Shown piece by piece: positions 11,291 through 24,072 of a DNA stretch of 64,000 bases (position 1 is the stretch's first letter; every line of letters starts with the position of its first letter). The DNA is from Cyanoderma ruficeps. Taxonomy: Eukaryota > Chordata > Aves > Passeriformes > Timaliidae. The translations under genes and the position numbers were made by a program. Under the pieces are notes generated by a model that was given only the letters and a program-made list of their open reading frames with translations, made no database searches and had not been told where the DNA came from. The DNA lies in assembly GCA_008694505.1 (NCBI GenBank), contig VZDJ01000052.1, positions 7,191,955 through 7,255,954 of the forward strand, given 5' to 3'.

Positions 11291-14200
11291 AAATCAGATT
11301 GGTTTAACATGATTCATGCTTGACAAATATGTGTTGACTCTCTTTTATCACCTTTTTATCTGGAGGGTGCTAATACATGGACTGCTTAATAATTTATTCT
11401 AGTATCTAATAGCTTGTAAGATACCAAGGTTGCACTGATCAGTGCATAACTCCCAAGACCCTCTCCTTTCTCCCTTTTTTATAGATAGATACCACAATCT
11501 ATTAAGAATTCAGTGCAGAAAAACTTGTATATCTCCAGGAGCAGCAAGACTTTGTGTGCAGGGCCATGTACAAAATTTAGGAAAGAAACAGTGAATTATT
11601 TTCTAGAACGCTTGGGCAAAAACGTAAGTCGAATTTATCTTCTTAGCATTTTTTGGATGAGACAAAAAATAAACAAAGTCTAGGGTACATGACCAGCAAT
11701 GAATATTGTATAAACAGAATCATTCATTGTCACAGAAATACGATCCCCATTATGTAACCTATCCCAGCCTCCTGCCAATGGGTGATTATTTCCTACAAAG
11801 TATTTTCCACTGCTTTGTTCAACAGAGATTTAAGCAAATCACTAAATAGCTTCCCCATACTTCCCCTGGGAAATTGCTGCACAGCTATATGATAGTCGGT
11901 TTGGTCTCACTGAAAACAATAACACAACACTGAAACATATTTAATAGCAGCTAATTGCAACAATAAATATGTAGTAGTAACACTACCCCTCCTGGCTTTG
12001 TCCCACGGAGACAACTGTTTCCATTCACAGATATTATACCTACTTATTATTCCGATTTCCAAATACTCACACTTTTTGTGTTGCATACAATCACAATGCA
12101 CTTCAGCCTCTGCAGAGGTGCCTGGAGCATCCAGGAATGCCTGACCTTCTATTTTTGGGGTGCTGTTATACCACTCTCTCACTGGTCTCTGCTGTGGTTC
12201 TGGGTGCACAGAAAAGCTTTGGTCAAAGAGGTGATCCTGCAAAGAGGAACAAGAGAGAACAAACACTGCATCAAACTCCCTTACAATGCCATATATAATG
12301 CCTCATCTATAACTCCTCATCACAACGACTGCTGAGGCTTATTTCTTTATACCAACACTTGCATTTATTGAAGTGGGATTAGACCTGATGTAGATTTTGG
12401 ATGCCCAGCATCCTGCCCTTCCTTTTGGGTAGTGGCTGGGACTGAACAATACCTGCAGCACGACATGATAAACCCACTGCATGAATAAATGCTGTTTCCC
12501 ATCCTCCGTGAGTTTAAATCAGAGGCAGTTGACCTGTTTAGGATATGATCTATTCAGATAATAAAACCCACATGGCACATAGTAAAACGTTTTAATCCGT
12601 GATCCATGCATATACTTCTCTAGAAACAAAGATGGTTACAGACTGCAGCATATAAAATTTGCCCTGAGCTAGAAAGCCAAAGCCCTTTAGCACAGAGACA
12701 TTTTTGAATCGTGAACTTTATAAAACCCGACTCATAAGTTCTGCAGATGTAGCTTATTGCTGAGAAAAATCTAAGATGTTAACTGCCAGTGTTAGCTCAT
12801 ATAAGCTGGTATTTGTACGTCTGCTCTATAACTTGTATTGTTTTTCTCACCTTTTCTGTATAGTAAAACCAAGATATTGTAAATTAAGGCTTTGGGGGGA
12901 CCTGGTGGGGGTGTTCAGGAGTTTAATGGGAGTAAGGATGTGGTTTTGTCCTCTGCCATTTCTAAAAAAAAAAAAAATTGTACAAATCGAAGCATATTTT
13001 TAAAGGGGATTTTACAACCTGTTCAATAACTTTTTAAAAGGTTCTAGTATTGCATCATGGGACTATGGACACGGTAGGTCTTTTCCTGCACAAACGAACA
13101 AAGAACACACCCGAGCAATGCTTAGTAGCGTTAATAGCACTTGCCATCCAAAAATCCCTTCTGCATTTTCAGCAAAGGAATCCAGAAAAGCTAGTTGGCT
13201 TGAAATGTTATTTAAAGACACGGGGTTTGGACACAGACCCACACAAGCTGTTTCGCAGCAGATTATCCAGACTGTGTCAGTTTTCCTCGACGTTATGGCT
13301 GCCTACTGCTATAATTTCAAGTTGCTTTTTTTTTCCAACAGCAAAAAGGGCATAGAAAGTTAATCCAGGTCCTGCACAAAGGGATGCCTTAGACCGATGA
13401 CCACTGGTTCTTTCCTTCACCTGGCTGCAGACAGACAGAATTCAATTCCATGTATCCATGGCAGAACTTAGCCAGAGGCTTTTCCTTTTGGCATCTCATG
13501 CTTTGGAGAAGCTTCTTTGCATGCTAATAAAAAATGCCAGGAAGGCCAGCTGCTCTTAAACAGTTTGCAGGAAGGCAGATACAATTAATTCACAAGTTGG
13601 AAGCACATTTGACAGAAAGAATTGTTTTGTTACCCCCAAACAATCGAGGAGCTCATATGTGAAATGTACGTGTGAGTACATCTGCTCTCACTTAAATCCA
13701 TACATTTGCACCACCCTAACTGAAGCCACCGTAGCCATCTCTCACAGCTAGCCATGAAGATGATTTGCAGAATAATCTAAATACTGCTGTGCAAGGAAAA
13801 GCTTGATCAATAGGCCCCATAACTCAGAAGGCAGGAATTTATGTTACTTTAATGGTATGTCCAAGAACATTAAGACCAATCAAAGTCTATACAGTTGGCC
13901 ACATTTACCAGAGCTTTGTCATTCTTTGGGTCATCACAATTGTGACTTCCACCAAACCCAATGTCCAAGACTTACAGCAATGAGAACAGGATTATTTAAG
14001 CTTTTTCCCCTGGCTTTTTCTTTTTTTTTTTTTTCCACCATATTCACATAAACTTGTCACCCATTTGCATACATTTGAGCAGCCTGCCTGACTATAAGGC
14101 ATCTGCACTTTTATGTTCATTTCTCTGACATCTGGAGTGCTATAAATTCAATGTTTGTCTTCATTTTTTCCTTTTCTCTCTCCTCCTATCCCCTAAAGAA

Positions 14201-16572
14201 GTATTGGCAGTAGCACAGGCCAACCCAGTCACATCCAGATCCAAACTCACTGGAGATATCCAAGCTTGAATGACTCAAGTGGATCAGGAAGTTAAGAGTG
14301 GTGGGAAAAAAACACACACATCAGTGGTGCCTCTTTACAGAAAGTGCAGCGTTACCATCCACTGCAACATGATTCAAAGGAAAATACTAACAGTGAACAA
14401 CTAAAACTGTTAGAGTTGCCTCAGGGCACTCTGGAAGAGAACACTGAGGCAGGTATGGTGAGCACACACCCACTTCTGCAAGGTCCCTGCTGGGGAAGCA
14501 GGAATTGATGCCAACACCCCAGGGGAAAAACGTGCCCCAGAACAGCTCCAGGCTGACCAGCTGAGCAACTCAGCCTTCTTCTGTGTTTCCCTTGGGATGA
14601 CGAGACAGGTCAGGGACACCACAGGTGAGTGTGGGGACACTGGACATTGGACTGTGAGCATGGAAGCTGTGCACGTGAATGCCTGGAGGAGCCAAGCACC
14701 CAAAAGGGATCCACAAGTACCCCTCTTCAAACCTCCGAGATATTGCAACACACAATACAAACGTACAATTAAGTTTTGTAAATCTGGCCAGACACCAAAG
14801 GCTTTGGAATTTGGCTGAACACAGAGTTCCCTGATTCTTCCCCTGACTCTCAGCTTTCCCTGCAGACTGAATCAAAAAGTACACATAATACCAGGCTGCT
14901 CCATTCTCCTGCTGCCCATACAGTGATATATTTTTCTTGCTCCATTGGGACAGATGAAAACAAGAGGAACGAAAGCAGGGTCAGCCTGGTGTCTGTTGAG
15001 GGATCATCTCTTACTAACCAAGAAATGGCAAAATCCTCCTAAAGGTTCTTTGGGGAATATTTGTTTTGTCCCGCGCTTTTGCTGTAATTGTGTTAATCCG
15101 ATAGATTTGCTAAGCAGTAAAGCGTTGACTGGCATGTCTGAGGAATTCCTGTTGGGGAATGTGTCTGCACGGGAGGAGGACTGAAAATGCAGTTTACATG
15201 AGGGTGTGGACTGTATCTGACAAAGAATACATTACAGTATATGTTTCCTTCATGGTAAAATATGATGAGGTAATGGGGAGCAGGGTTAAAAGCTGAAGTG
15301 ACCATATTTATGTGTCAGGTTCAAGGGGTTGTTTCAATTTCTAGACCAAATCAATGACAAATTTCAGCTCTGCTTCTGTCCATGCTTCAATAGCTGGTGA
15401 GAGGTGGCTACTGTGTGTCCAGCTAGCAAACATTTCTGTGCTGGACTACATTTATTCCTTAAACTGGCATTTTGAACAGAAAGTGTGGTGCCAGGCATGA
15501 CAGAAAAAGCATGTAGAGCAGGGAAAGAGGGAAGTTAAATTATGTGGAATTGACCATAATGAAAAATTGGGGGAAATAAATCAAATCTGCAGCTACTTTG
15601 TCTATCACTCATCTACACATCTTCCCTCCAACAAAGAAATCCCTTTGAACAGGTGACTGTCTTTACAAGCTGCAGGGCACATCGGGGGAACATTTTAACA
15701 GTCTCATTTTCTCTCCTACTGAATTATGCTGCCCACAACCTCTGGGATCACACAGGATCCAAGAGCCCACAGCTTTTTTCTTTTTTTTTTTTTGCTGTTG
15801 TTGGCTTGCTCTCATTGCTAGAGCTCAAGTCCTGTCAGCAGAAGCTTCGCAGCGGATGCACAGGGAACCTGCCTAACATGTTATAAACTGACACAATTCC
15901 AGCAGTAGCCAGTGGTCTCACATAATGCAGTTATTTTTTTCCAGGCCTGTTTTCTTCTTCCAGCTGAGTTCCCAAAAGGCTGCAGTGCTTTAATTGACCT
16001 ACACAGTGAAAAAAAAAAAACAAAAAACTGAGCAACAGCAGCATCCAGAAGGCTTTTGTTTGTTATTGCATCCAGCCCTTCTGGAGTTCTCAGATGAAGC
16101 GAAGGGCGAGCTTGGCTAACATTCCCTGACTGAAGTCCTGAGAGGGATTGCCCCAAAAATTTCACATGTCAGAGCCACCTCACTTTCCACTATGCTGCTT
16201 AACTAATGAGAAATGAGTGTATCAAAGTAAGTCACATCTCTCAGACACCTGCCCGCTTCTTCCCCCTTCATTTCCCTGAGGACAGCTGGTCACCTCCAAA
16301 ACTAGACTGTCACACATGCAAGGGCTTTAGTAAGGCATGAGGAGTGCTTGGGACACTAATACAACACGATGCAGCTTTGCCACTCTGAACAGAGGAGATG
16401 TCCCAAGGCTTAGGACTTGATTGTTCTGTGGTTTGGGTTTTTTTAAGTAACAACTTAGTATGGTCGTTTTCAGTAGAATCTAAGCTGCTGAAAGTCCCAA
16501 CTGCCTCTGGAAATCTTTGCCATGAGGCTTTCCAATCCACATTGACCAATAAGCCATTTCCACCACCTGTAG
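11291..16572. other. Unique non-coding stretch
   Basis: Apart from one weak exon candidate on the minus strand (12071-12236), I see only unique AT-rich sequence with short A or T runs (12964-12976, 14021-14034, 15782-15793, 16009-16020). No reading frame exceeds about 120 codons and none has a recognisable motif. Confidence 0.55.
12071..12236 (-). other. Candidate exon (minus strand), unidentified
   Basis: Read on the minus strand, a pyrimidine-rich acceptor (ttctctcttgttcctctttgcag) precedes 166 bp that end at a donor of the form AGT|GTGAGT. Only one of the three frames is open across it. It would encode about 55 residues beginning DHLFDQSFSVHPEPQQRPVR and containing an N-glycosylation-type NST and a VHCDC cluster near the end. 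I do not recognise the product. In this frame it would begin in phase 0 and end in phase 1. Frame openness over 166 bp plus two good splice sites is suggestive, but pseudo-exons like this occur by chance in long non-coding DNA. An untranslated RNA exon is equally possible. Confidence 0.25.
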
Positions 16573-17017
16573 TGATGCCTTAAGCCTTAGCTTTCAAATT
16601 TTCAGATTCTGTCCTGCCCAGGGGTGCAGTTCTGAGCCTCGTATTAAGTGCTGGTGAGGTCTCTGCACACAGCAAGGACACAAAACAAATCCTTCTCCTG
16701 CTGCACACCAAGGACAACTTTCAGGCCCAAAAGCACAAACAAGGGTGGCTGAAGGGAGGAACAAGAAGGATGAGACCTCACAACCTGGAGCTGGAATTGG
16801 ACAATTAAACCCCAAAATGCAAATGGACCAAAACTTGTAAAAATGTAAGACTTTGTGACGGGTCAGCCATTTTGTGACCTTTTTTGTCCACCTTGGGTGT
16901 AGGCCTGGTCAGGCCCTGTCCTGCCCAAGGTGGATCCTGGAGGCCTTTCAATAAATCCCTACTTTATTCTCCAGCTCTGTCCAGTCTCTGTTTCAGGTCA
17001 GCCTTCCCAAGGCATCA
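16573..17017 (+). mobile_element. Solo LTR of an endogenous retrovirus, family B, copy 1
   Basis: This 445-bp LTR has perfect 9-bp terminal inverted repeats, TGATGCCTT at the start and AAGGCATCA at the end. It is flanked by gtag (16569-16572) and atag (17018-17021), a 4-bp target duplication with one mismatch. The TATA box seen in its two relatives is mutated here (TGTAAAA at about 16836-16842). The polyadenylation signal AATAAA lies at 16950-16955. Compared with copy 2 it carries about ten extra bases after 'gccattttgtg'. No gag, pol or env remnant borders it, so it is a solo LTR. Reading frames on both strands inside it are incidental. Confidence 0.9.
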
Positions 17018-17816
17018 ATAGAGCTCTGGCTTACAGCAGAGCTAACAGCTCAGGACAAAGGCTTGTCCATGATAGATGCAAGAGACAACCTGACACCAGC
17101 CCAGGTGAGAGCTTGCTTGATCCACACAAAGCCTTGGCAAACACAAAGCCAATAATGGGAATTGCAAAAGTTCACACTGGCTGAAAAGCTGAAAATCCAT
17201 GCCTCTTTCCTTCTTGCCATAAGAACAAAAATGAAAAATATCCTTTAATTCCTCTGAGGCTTTGTCCACACAGTCACCTACAGGCCATGAACACAGTCAC
17301 TCTCCAGCTTCTGCCCCCCCCCAGCCTGGCACAAAGCGCCAGATGAACAGTTTCAATTGCTTGAACAATGATCTTGGAAGTAAAGTATTTCCCTCCTTGC
17401 CACAAATCTTTATAAGTAGTGAAATAAACACCACAATGTGCCTTCTTCCAACAGCTGGAAAATTATGGCCTGACTGAAATGACATCATTGTGTTTTCCTA
17501 TGGAATTTCTGCGCTGTGAGATTTCAGGGAGAAACTGTGCAGTGGCTTGAGGTGGGGTGAGAGAACGCTGTGGTGAAGTGGACAAATAAAAAAAGGTGAA
17601 ACTGTCTTAAAGAGGCTCTACTGTGAAATAAATGTTTACACAAAAACTGGAAAGGTTCCTCAAAAAGCAGATCAGACAGGCTGTTCCTTGGGTCACAGTC
17701 ACTCCTTGATTCCAGCCTTCAACAGCCCTAGCCACTCTAGCATACAATATGAAATTTCTCAACATCTTATATGGTTCTTCCCCTTTGTCTCATTACATCA
17801 CTGAAAAAGAAAAAAA

Positions 17817-17831
17817 ATATATATATATATA
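17817..17831. repeat. (AT)n microsatellite
   Basis: An uninterrupted AT dinucleotide run of about seven units follows an A run. It is short and likely to be variable in length; no function is implied. Confidence 0.9.
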
Positions 17832-18879
17832 CGGGGAAGATATATCCCAGTAAGGGAATATCTCTGTCAAAGTGATGTTGCAATTCTAGCAGCTTTTCAA
17901 ATGAGACAGCACTAAATCTACACCCTTAATTACGTGCTCTGTTGTGGGTGTCAACAGAAGGTGTGTGGCCACACTGGGGGTACTGCATTTCCCTTTACTG
18001 CACACAGGTCATGTGAAAAAGGAAGATTATTTCCTACCAAGTTAGAATCAAGTCCCAGGACATGCCTCTGGACTAGAACAGACAGAGTGCAAAACGTTCG
18101 GTGGTAACCAAGTTTAAAATTGAATTTGACCAGTTGGTGAGAGTAGAAACAACGGCCCACTCCTACCAAGAAATGGCAAGTTCAGTTTGTCATTGTCATC
18201 ACATTTTTTTCCCTAAATTTCTTTTCAGTTCCTTGCCAGGCCAGGGCCACCCAATTTGCACTCCCTGGTCCAGGAAGCCCCAGCATCATTAAAAGGTTTG
18301 TTCACCTTCACTGAAACTCCTCTGGGCACAAGTCTCAGCAGCACTCAGTGCAACTCAGTAGTGCAGTTTGACTCACTTGATAGAGAGATTTAAAAAAAAA
18401 AAAGTCACTGAAACCTAAGAGAAATTCTGAATTGTCTTTAGTAATCAGTGTTTCACTATAAACTACCCACTCACTCCAAATCATAGCTGTGGGAAACCAT
18501 CAGCAGCACTGGGGCTGACTACAGGCAGTAATCAGGCTGAACGTGAAAATCAGAAATGAAACAGAGCATGCAAAACAGAAAAAGACAAAAAGACATTTTT
18601 GCTGAAATTCCCTTTCCATTTTAACACATATAGAAAGCCTTGAAACACCTTCTCAGTGCTTTGGGAAAAAAAAACCAAAAAAACATTTTCAATAGCTCTG
18701 GTTTCTATACACTTTCTCTTTATTTTCACCCTGCCCCTCCCAAATACTGCATAAACGACCACAATGGCATTGCTAAAAAGTTAACGTGCATGGTAAAATT
18801 TTCCCCAAAACAGAGATAAAACTCAATAACCTTGCAAAGTTTTTTCTACATTCCTTTTTTTTTAAGCAAATGAGTGATC

Positions 18880-19900
18880 ATATATGCACACCTGGAATTT
18901 CACGCTCCGTTTGTTAACTTTTCTTGCCATTGCTACTGTGATAAGCAGTTCCACCAAATTATTAACTTTCAATTGCTCTGTTTAGTGGGGTCAAGAACGA
19001 AGAGCAAGGAGGGTCTGCCTTCAATACTTTGACAACGAAATTGATGTATTACTGTGCGTATGATTTTAATGTATCCAGCCCTATATATAAACATAATTTT
19101 GTGTGATTTATCTCCCTAATTAGATTCCCATGGCAACTTTCTTCGGCTAACAATGTGTATCATAATCACCTTTTCTTCATACAAACGATTTCCTTAACTT
19201 TGCATGCATATCTTAGCAGGTTTTATTTTTAAAACTCCTGTTAACAGTTTCTTTCTTGTTACCAGTAGGGGTGCTACAATAAGAAACTAATTTGCTGTAA
19301 AAATTACTCATTTGTCAAATAAGCATTAAAATAATTGTTCCCCTTTTGACTGTTACCCTGCTGTTTCCAGTCATTTTCGAAAACTAAATTATTTACTCAT
19401 TTGAAAGTTCAGCTGTGCATATTTTAATTGATATTCCCTCATAGGACTCATATTGTTAATGACAATAATTAACCCGAAATGGCTGCTAAATAATTATGCT
19501 GAAAAGATACAAAGTATTTGTGCGGAAAGTAAAATCAGCATTCGAGAAACCATCAAAACGTACAACTTTCCTATTTTATGGCAAAGCATGGTAATAGTTC
19601 ATAATCAAATTAAGGATGAAAAGGAAAGATGTAGATTACATGCTTTGATGCAGAATACTTTATGTTTCCAATATAGCACGGTATCCTAGCTAACAATGCA
19701 TACTCGGTCATTTTAATAAATCCCTAGTATTGCTATTCCAGATAGTAATATAATGTATTCTCATGAAGTCAGTGCAGTTAGGAACGTAGTAAACCATCCA
19801 TTAATAATATTTCTCTGCCATCTATCTATTTCATTTCATTCCAAGGAATCAGAGCCCTGTAATAATTTATAGCTTATGGAATTAATGCTGAAGGCTTTCT
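18880..19900. promoter_or_regulatory. AT-rich block resembling a conserved non-coding element
   Basis: About 1 kb of very AT-rich, repeat-free sequence contains many homeodomain-type cores (ctaattag near 19118, taatgacaataattaacc near 19456, several AATTA/TAAT). It also has a CCCATGGCAAC motif (19128-19137) resembling half of an RFX X-box. There are no homopolymer runs or transposon signatures. This texture is typical of developmental enhancers in vertebrate gene deserts, but conservation cannot be seen from one sequence, so the call is inference. Confidence 0.3.
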
Positions 19901-22900
19901 TCTGGCAAGCATTGTTGATTTCAATGATGAGAGCTAAAAGCTATTCAGGCCCAGCTTCTTTCTCTGGACACATCCCAGGCCAGATGCATTACCGACCTAT
20001 TGTTTGTGGAACCATTTATACCAGTAAAAAAAAAAATAAAAAAAATCATTTTTGATTTAGCTCCTCTGCTCATCCATAGTGCAAGTCACAGATGAAGCAG
20101 GCTCTGTGTGCCCTGCTGAACAGACACAGGATGGGTTTGTCTACACTGGAAACCATCTGAGTTAACTAAGGATGTGATTTTAATGTGGGTTTCTATATAC
20201 AACTATATTAAGCCCATGTGGACTCACTCATTCAGAATTAAAATAGCTCTAATTCACTTTAATCTAATTCACTTCCAAAGACCACAGAGGGGTTTAAAGT
20301 TGTTTAATCTATTTGAACAGCTCATTTGAATCCACATGCCCGAGTGTCCCCACAGACACTCACACAAGCAAACAAAAACCAAATAAAGCAGTAGAGAGGT
20401 TAAGAGAGGTTGGCAGAAAGTTTTACTTCATGGCTTTTTGGTGGAAAATTTGGTTTTCGACTACACAGACTCTTCGAAAAAGGTGTTGACATTGAGTGTT
20501 CCTAAATTTCAGCTGGAAACCAAAAATTCCCTTTCTTTTAGAAATTAGAACTGCTGCTGCAGTATTATTTGCTTGACCATCACATATCCCCATGGGCTGC
20601 AGTCCATGTAGTTAGCCCAGCACACCGTGGTCAGGGGCTGCCAGGGTGCCAGATAAACCAAGGTTCATCAGAGAAATGGATTTTGAGCCAGAATACATGT
20701 TTACCATCTTAGACCAAACCACACTTGGCCTTTAATTTGCCATTGATATTCAAGATTTTGAACGCAGAAATAATTCTCTCCCCTTACTCCCCCCTACACA
20801 CCCAATCTGTGCTACCTGAAAAAGTTTTTTCAGTAGCCCATCCTACCAGAGCGTCCTCAGACTGAAAGGTTAGGTGGTGCTTGCATTAAAACCAAACACT
20901 CATCATCTATTTGGAGACCATCCACCCTGTGGTCTTGTGCTAAGCTCTTGGAGGAATACAGGATGCAGCTGAAGTCACAGTTTAAAAGTCACCAAGTCCT
21001 GGCATTTTGCCCTGGTTAGAGGAAAGGGGAGGTTTGAAGGGGCAACAGGGTCTCTGTTCACAGGCTTAGGTGGGTGTTGGCAACAGACATACTAAAAAAA
21101 AAAAAAAAAGTGGTACTTTTGAAGAAAGAACTCCAACTTTTTGAATGCTGTGATTCAGTAAAATGTTTCATTAGAGCAATTTAAGTACTCTTGGCCAGAG
21201 AACATTAATATGGACGTATCTGTCTTATTCATTTGAATTACCTCTGCAATTCCTGTATGTTTTCACATGCAGCTCTGGGGGTTTGCATGCATAACCAGCA
21301 GCATTCCCAACTCAAGCACGCCTCTGTGAAAGTTTGGCTCATTTAGAACTACCTTCCACACGCTCTAAGTTATATTTCGGATTTTGACATAAAAGACAAA
21401 TGGCCAACAGACAAAGAGGATATTTTTTTAAAAATATAATAAAATTATTTTAATTGCTCAACCTACTCCTGCCTGAAAAATAAGTGCAAGCTCTTACTGG
21501 CACCAGACGACTCCCAGTTTTCACTGGCCAGCAAAGCTGCATCTGCAAGTTCAATGAGATCAGTAAACAGTGTAGGTTAAGTAACTGATTACTAATATTT
21601 TCCTTGAGCTACAAAACTTTTAAATAAACAACAACAACTGTGATCACAGTAACCTTCCAGAGGTTAACAGCATGCAGGTGGTCAATTGGAATTAAATGCA
21701 AACCAGACGGCTGGGGCATTATAAACTGAACATCTCACTTCAGTTTGCTTCGGGAATTGGGTCTTCTCTCTCAAAAGCCTCAATGATACAACACATAAAT
21801 GTCAAAATGACAAAAATAAGGAAGTATGTAATAGACTAAGCATTTTAATGCCTTTTCTGGCTCACTTTTGCAGGCTGAACTGTCTGTGTTGACCACATTT
21901 GATGGCATCGGTACTCAGCGTGGCTGTGTGCATGAGTTTTTAACAGCTGACATAAACAGAGACGGCCCATCAACCACCTCAGCTGTGCTGTGGGCTTGTT
22001 GTAAACCACTGGTATGATACATTTTATACTTTTATACTTCATTTATGATGCCACTTCACCGGCCTTGAAAGACAGCTCAAAGTATTGGCAATCAGATGTT
22101 GGACTGGGAGCAGGTTCAAATCCAGCTGGTGATGGTATAAACACTGATAAGGGATTATTTCTATCTGTAGACCTTTTTTAAAGCAGGTCTCTCAGTCTAT
22201 TCCTAAGTGAGAGGAACAGCTAATACAATTATTGACCACCAAGAAGCTTATTTGAAAGGTACCCCCAGAATAAGTGCATATTTAAATTACAGGAGCTGAG
22301 AACCATCTTGTCCAGAACAAAGGCTTTGTCCAGCATCATCAACAGGGTCTGTGAAGGAAATCCAGGTACATCATCACTGATAGGGGCTTCTCTTGGAAGA
22401 CTAAGCAAAAGTTACCTGTGTGGTTCCCAAACATACTTAAACTGAGCACCTGAGAAATGTAAACTTAAGTTTGGCTTACAGTGGACACAGCCTGGCAGGA
22501 AAGTTCCTACTGGAGGAGAAAATAAAAACAGAAGAAAAACCTTGAAAAGGCCTTCATCCCACATCAAGCTTTGGGTAAGTGCAATGCACAAAGCATTTGC
22601 TTCGACAGCTTCTAGAAAAATGCTTTCCAAAGGTGGAATCTCCTGCTTCCTCACCAGCCTATCCCAGCAAAGGAAAGTCCCAAAACCACAGGCCCTGCAA
22701 AAAGAGCAAGGGACAGGAGTGTAAAACACAGAACCACAACCATGTCCACATACACCAGCCAGAGCTTGGACTCTACACAAAAGCATCAGCACTTCTGAAA
22801 CCTGACACTGCTCAGAGATACACATTCAAGTTGAGTGGGTGCCAGTAAATAAACACAAATCCGTTGTCATGGTGTTTTGTAATGACTGGCTCCTTAAAGA

Positions 22901-23179
22901 CAGTAACGCTCACCTTCTAAGTGAAGCAATTTGCTTCGAGGTACAGTTGTTTCTCAGGCTGTGATATCACCTCCCAATCTCCTGTCCTGTATCTCTAACC
23001 CAGGCTGGGAGTCACAGGTAGCTCCAACACGTTTGTGTGCAGCAGTGTGATGCCAGTGAGGTCAGAGCACACGTCCCCAGTCATCCTCCTGCAGCTGCTT
23101 CAAACCAGGCAGTGGACATAGTGAAGTTGCAGAGATCTCTAAAGTGTGTCATCACGTTGTTGGTTGTGCAAGGTTCACA

Positions 23180-23436
23180 CAGAACCACAGAATCATTAAG
23201 GTAGGAAAAGACCTCTTAAATCATCAAAGTCCAACCATTAACCCAGCACCACCACCATGTTCACCATCAAACCATGTCATCAAGTGCCACGTCCAGTCAT
23301 TTTTGAACATTGCCCACTGGGAAGCCTGTTCCAGTACTTTATAACCATTTCCACAACAAATTTTTTTCCTAATGTTCAATCTAAACCTCCCCTGGCACAA
23401 CTTGAGGCCATTTCCTCGCATCCTTTCATTTCTTAC
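23180..23436 (-). mobile_element. CR1 LINE, 3' part, interrupted by a solo LTR
   Basis: The plus strand opens with agaaccacagaatcattaag, the reverse complement of a CR1 3' end, and continues through the usual blocks to '...cacaacttgaggccatttcc', where the family B LTR cuts in. On the minus strand the relic frame keeps NGLKLCQGRFRLNIRKK, part of the reverse-transcriptase C-terminus, before a frameshift. The remainder of the same copy resumes at 23878. The last four bases here (ttac, 23433-23436) are the left target duplication. Confidence 0.9.
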
Positions 23437-23873
23437 TGATGCCTTAAGCTTTAGTTTTCATGTTTTCCATATTCTGTGCTGCCCAGGGGTGCAGTTCTGA
23501 GCCTCACATTAAGTGCTGGTGAGCTCTCTTCACAGAGTAGGGAGACAAAACAAATCCTTTTCCCGATGAACACCAAGGACAACTTTCACGCCCAAAAGCA
23601 CAAACAAGGGTGGGCTGAAGGGAGGAACAAGAAGGATGGGACCTCACAACCTGGAGCTGGAATTGGACAATTAAACCCCAAGATGCAAATGGACCAAAAC
23701 TTATAAAAATGTAAGATCTCGTGACCGGTCAGCCATTTTGTGTCCACCTTGGGTGTAGGCCTGGTCAGGGCCTGTGCTGCCCGAGGTGGATCCCGGAGGC
23801 CTTTCAATAAATCCCTACTTTATTCTCTAGCTCTGTCCAGTCTCAATTTCAGGTCAGCCTTCCCAAGGCATCA
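23437..23873 (+). mobile_element. Solo LTR of an endogenous retrovirus, family B, copy 2 (nested in CR1)
   Basis: A 437-bp LTR begins TGATGCCTT, ends AAGGCATCA and has a perfect 4-bp target duplication, ttac, at 23433-23436 and 23874-23877. The TATA box is intact (TATAAAA, 23702-23708) and AATAAA is at 23806-23811, giving U3-R-U5 order on the plus strand. Sequence is close to copy 1 throughout. Host CR1 sequence on the two sides is continuous when the LTR and one duplicate are ignored, so the boundaries are firm and the insertion postdates the CR1. No internal retroviral genes remain. Confidence 0.93.
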
Positions 23874-23877
23874 TTAC

Positions 23878-24072
23878 CTTGGAGAAAAGACTGACACTCA
23901 CCTGGCTATGCCCTCCTTTCGGGGAGTTGTAGATAAGGTCTCCCCTAAGCCTCCTTTTTTCTGGGCTAAACACCCCCCTCAGCTGCTCCTCATCAGAACT
24001 GTGCTCCAGACCCTTCCAACAGCTTAGCTGCCCTCCTCTGGATGCCCTCCAGCACTTTTGTTCCTTTGTTGT
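23878..24072 (-). mobile_element. CR1 LINE, 5' part of the copy split by an LTR
   Basis: This continues the CR1 at 23180-23436 after the LTR: 'cttggagaaaagactgacac...aaggtctcccctaagcctcc...gtgctccagacccttccaac...ccctccagcac'. On the minus strand the relic frame contains [20 protein letters not shown], the most conserved stretch of the CR1 reverse-transcriptase C-terminus. Homology fades near 24072, the 5' truncation point. Confidence 0.9.

Larger units (their letters stand above)
17018..23179. other. Unique AT-rich stretch with simple repeats
   Basis: No gene is recognised. Visible content is a short (AT)n tract at 17817-17831, A runs at 18392-18402 and 21094-21109, a small TCTAATTCACTT-type duplication at about 20250-20275, and a strongly AT-rich block at about 18880-19900 listed separately as a possible regulatory element. 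The longest frame (137 codons, minus strand, 22412-22825) has no recognisable domain. Confidence 0.55.
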
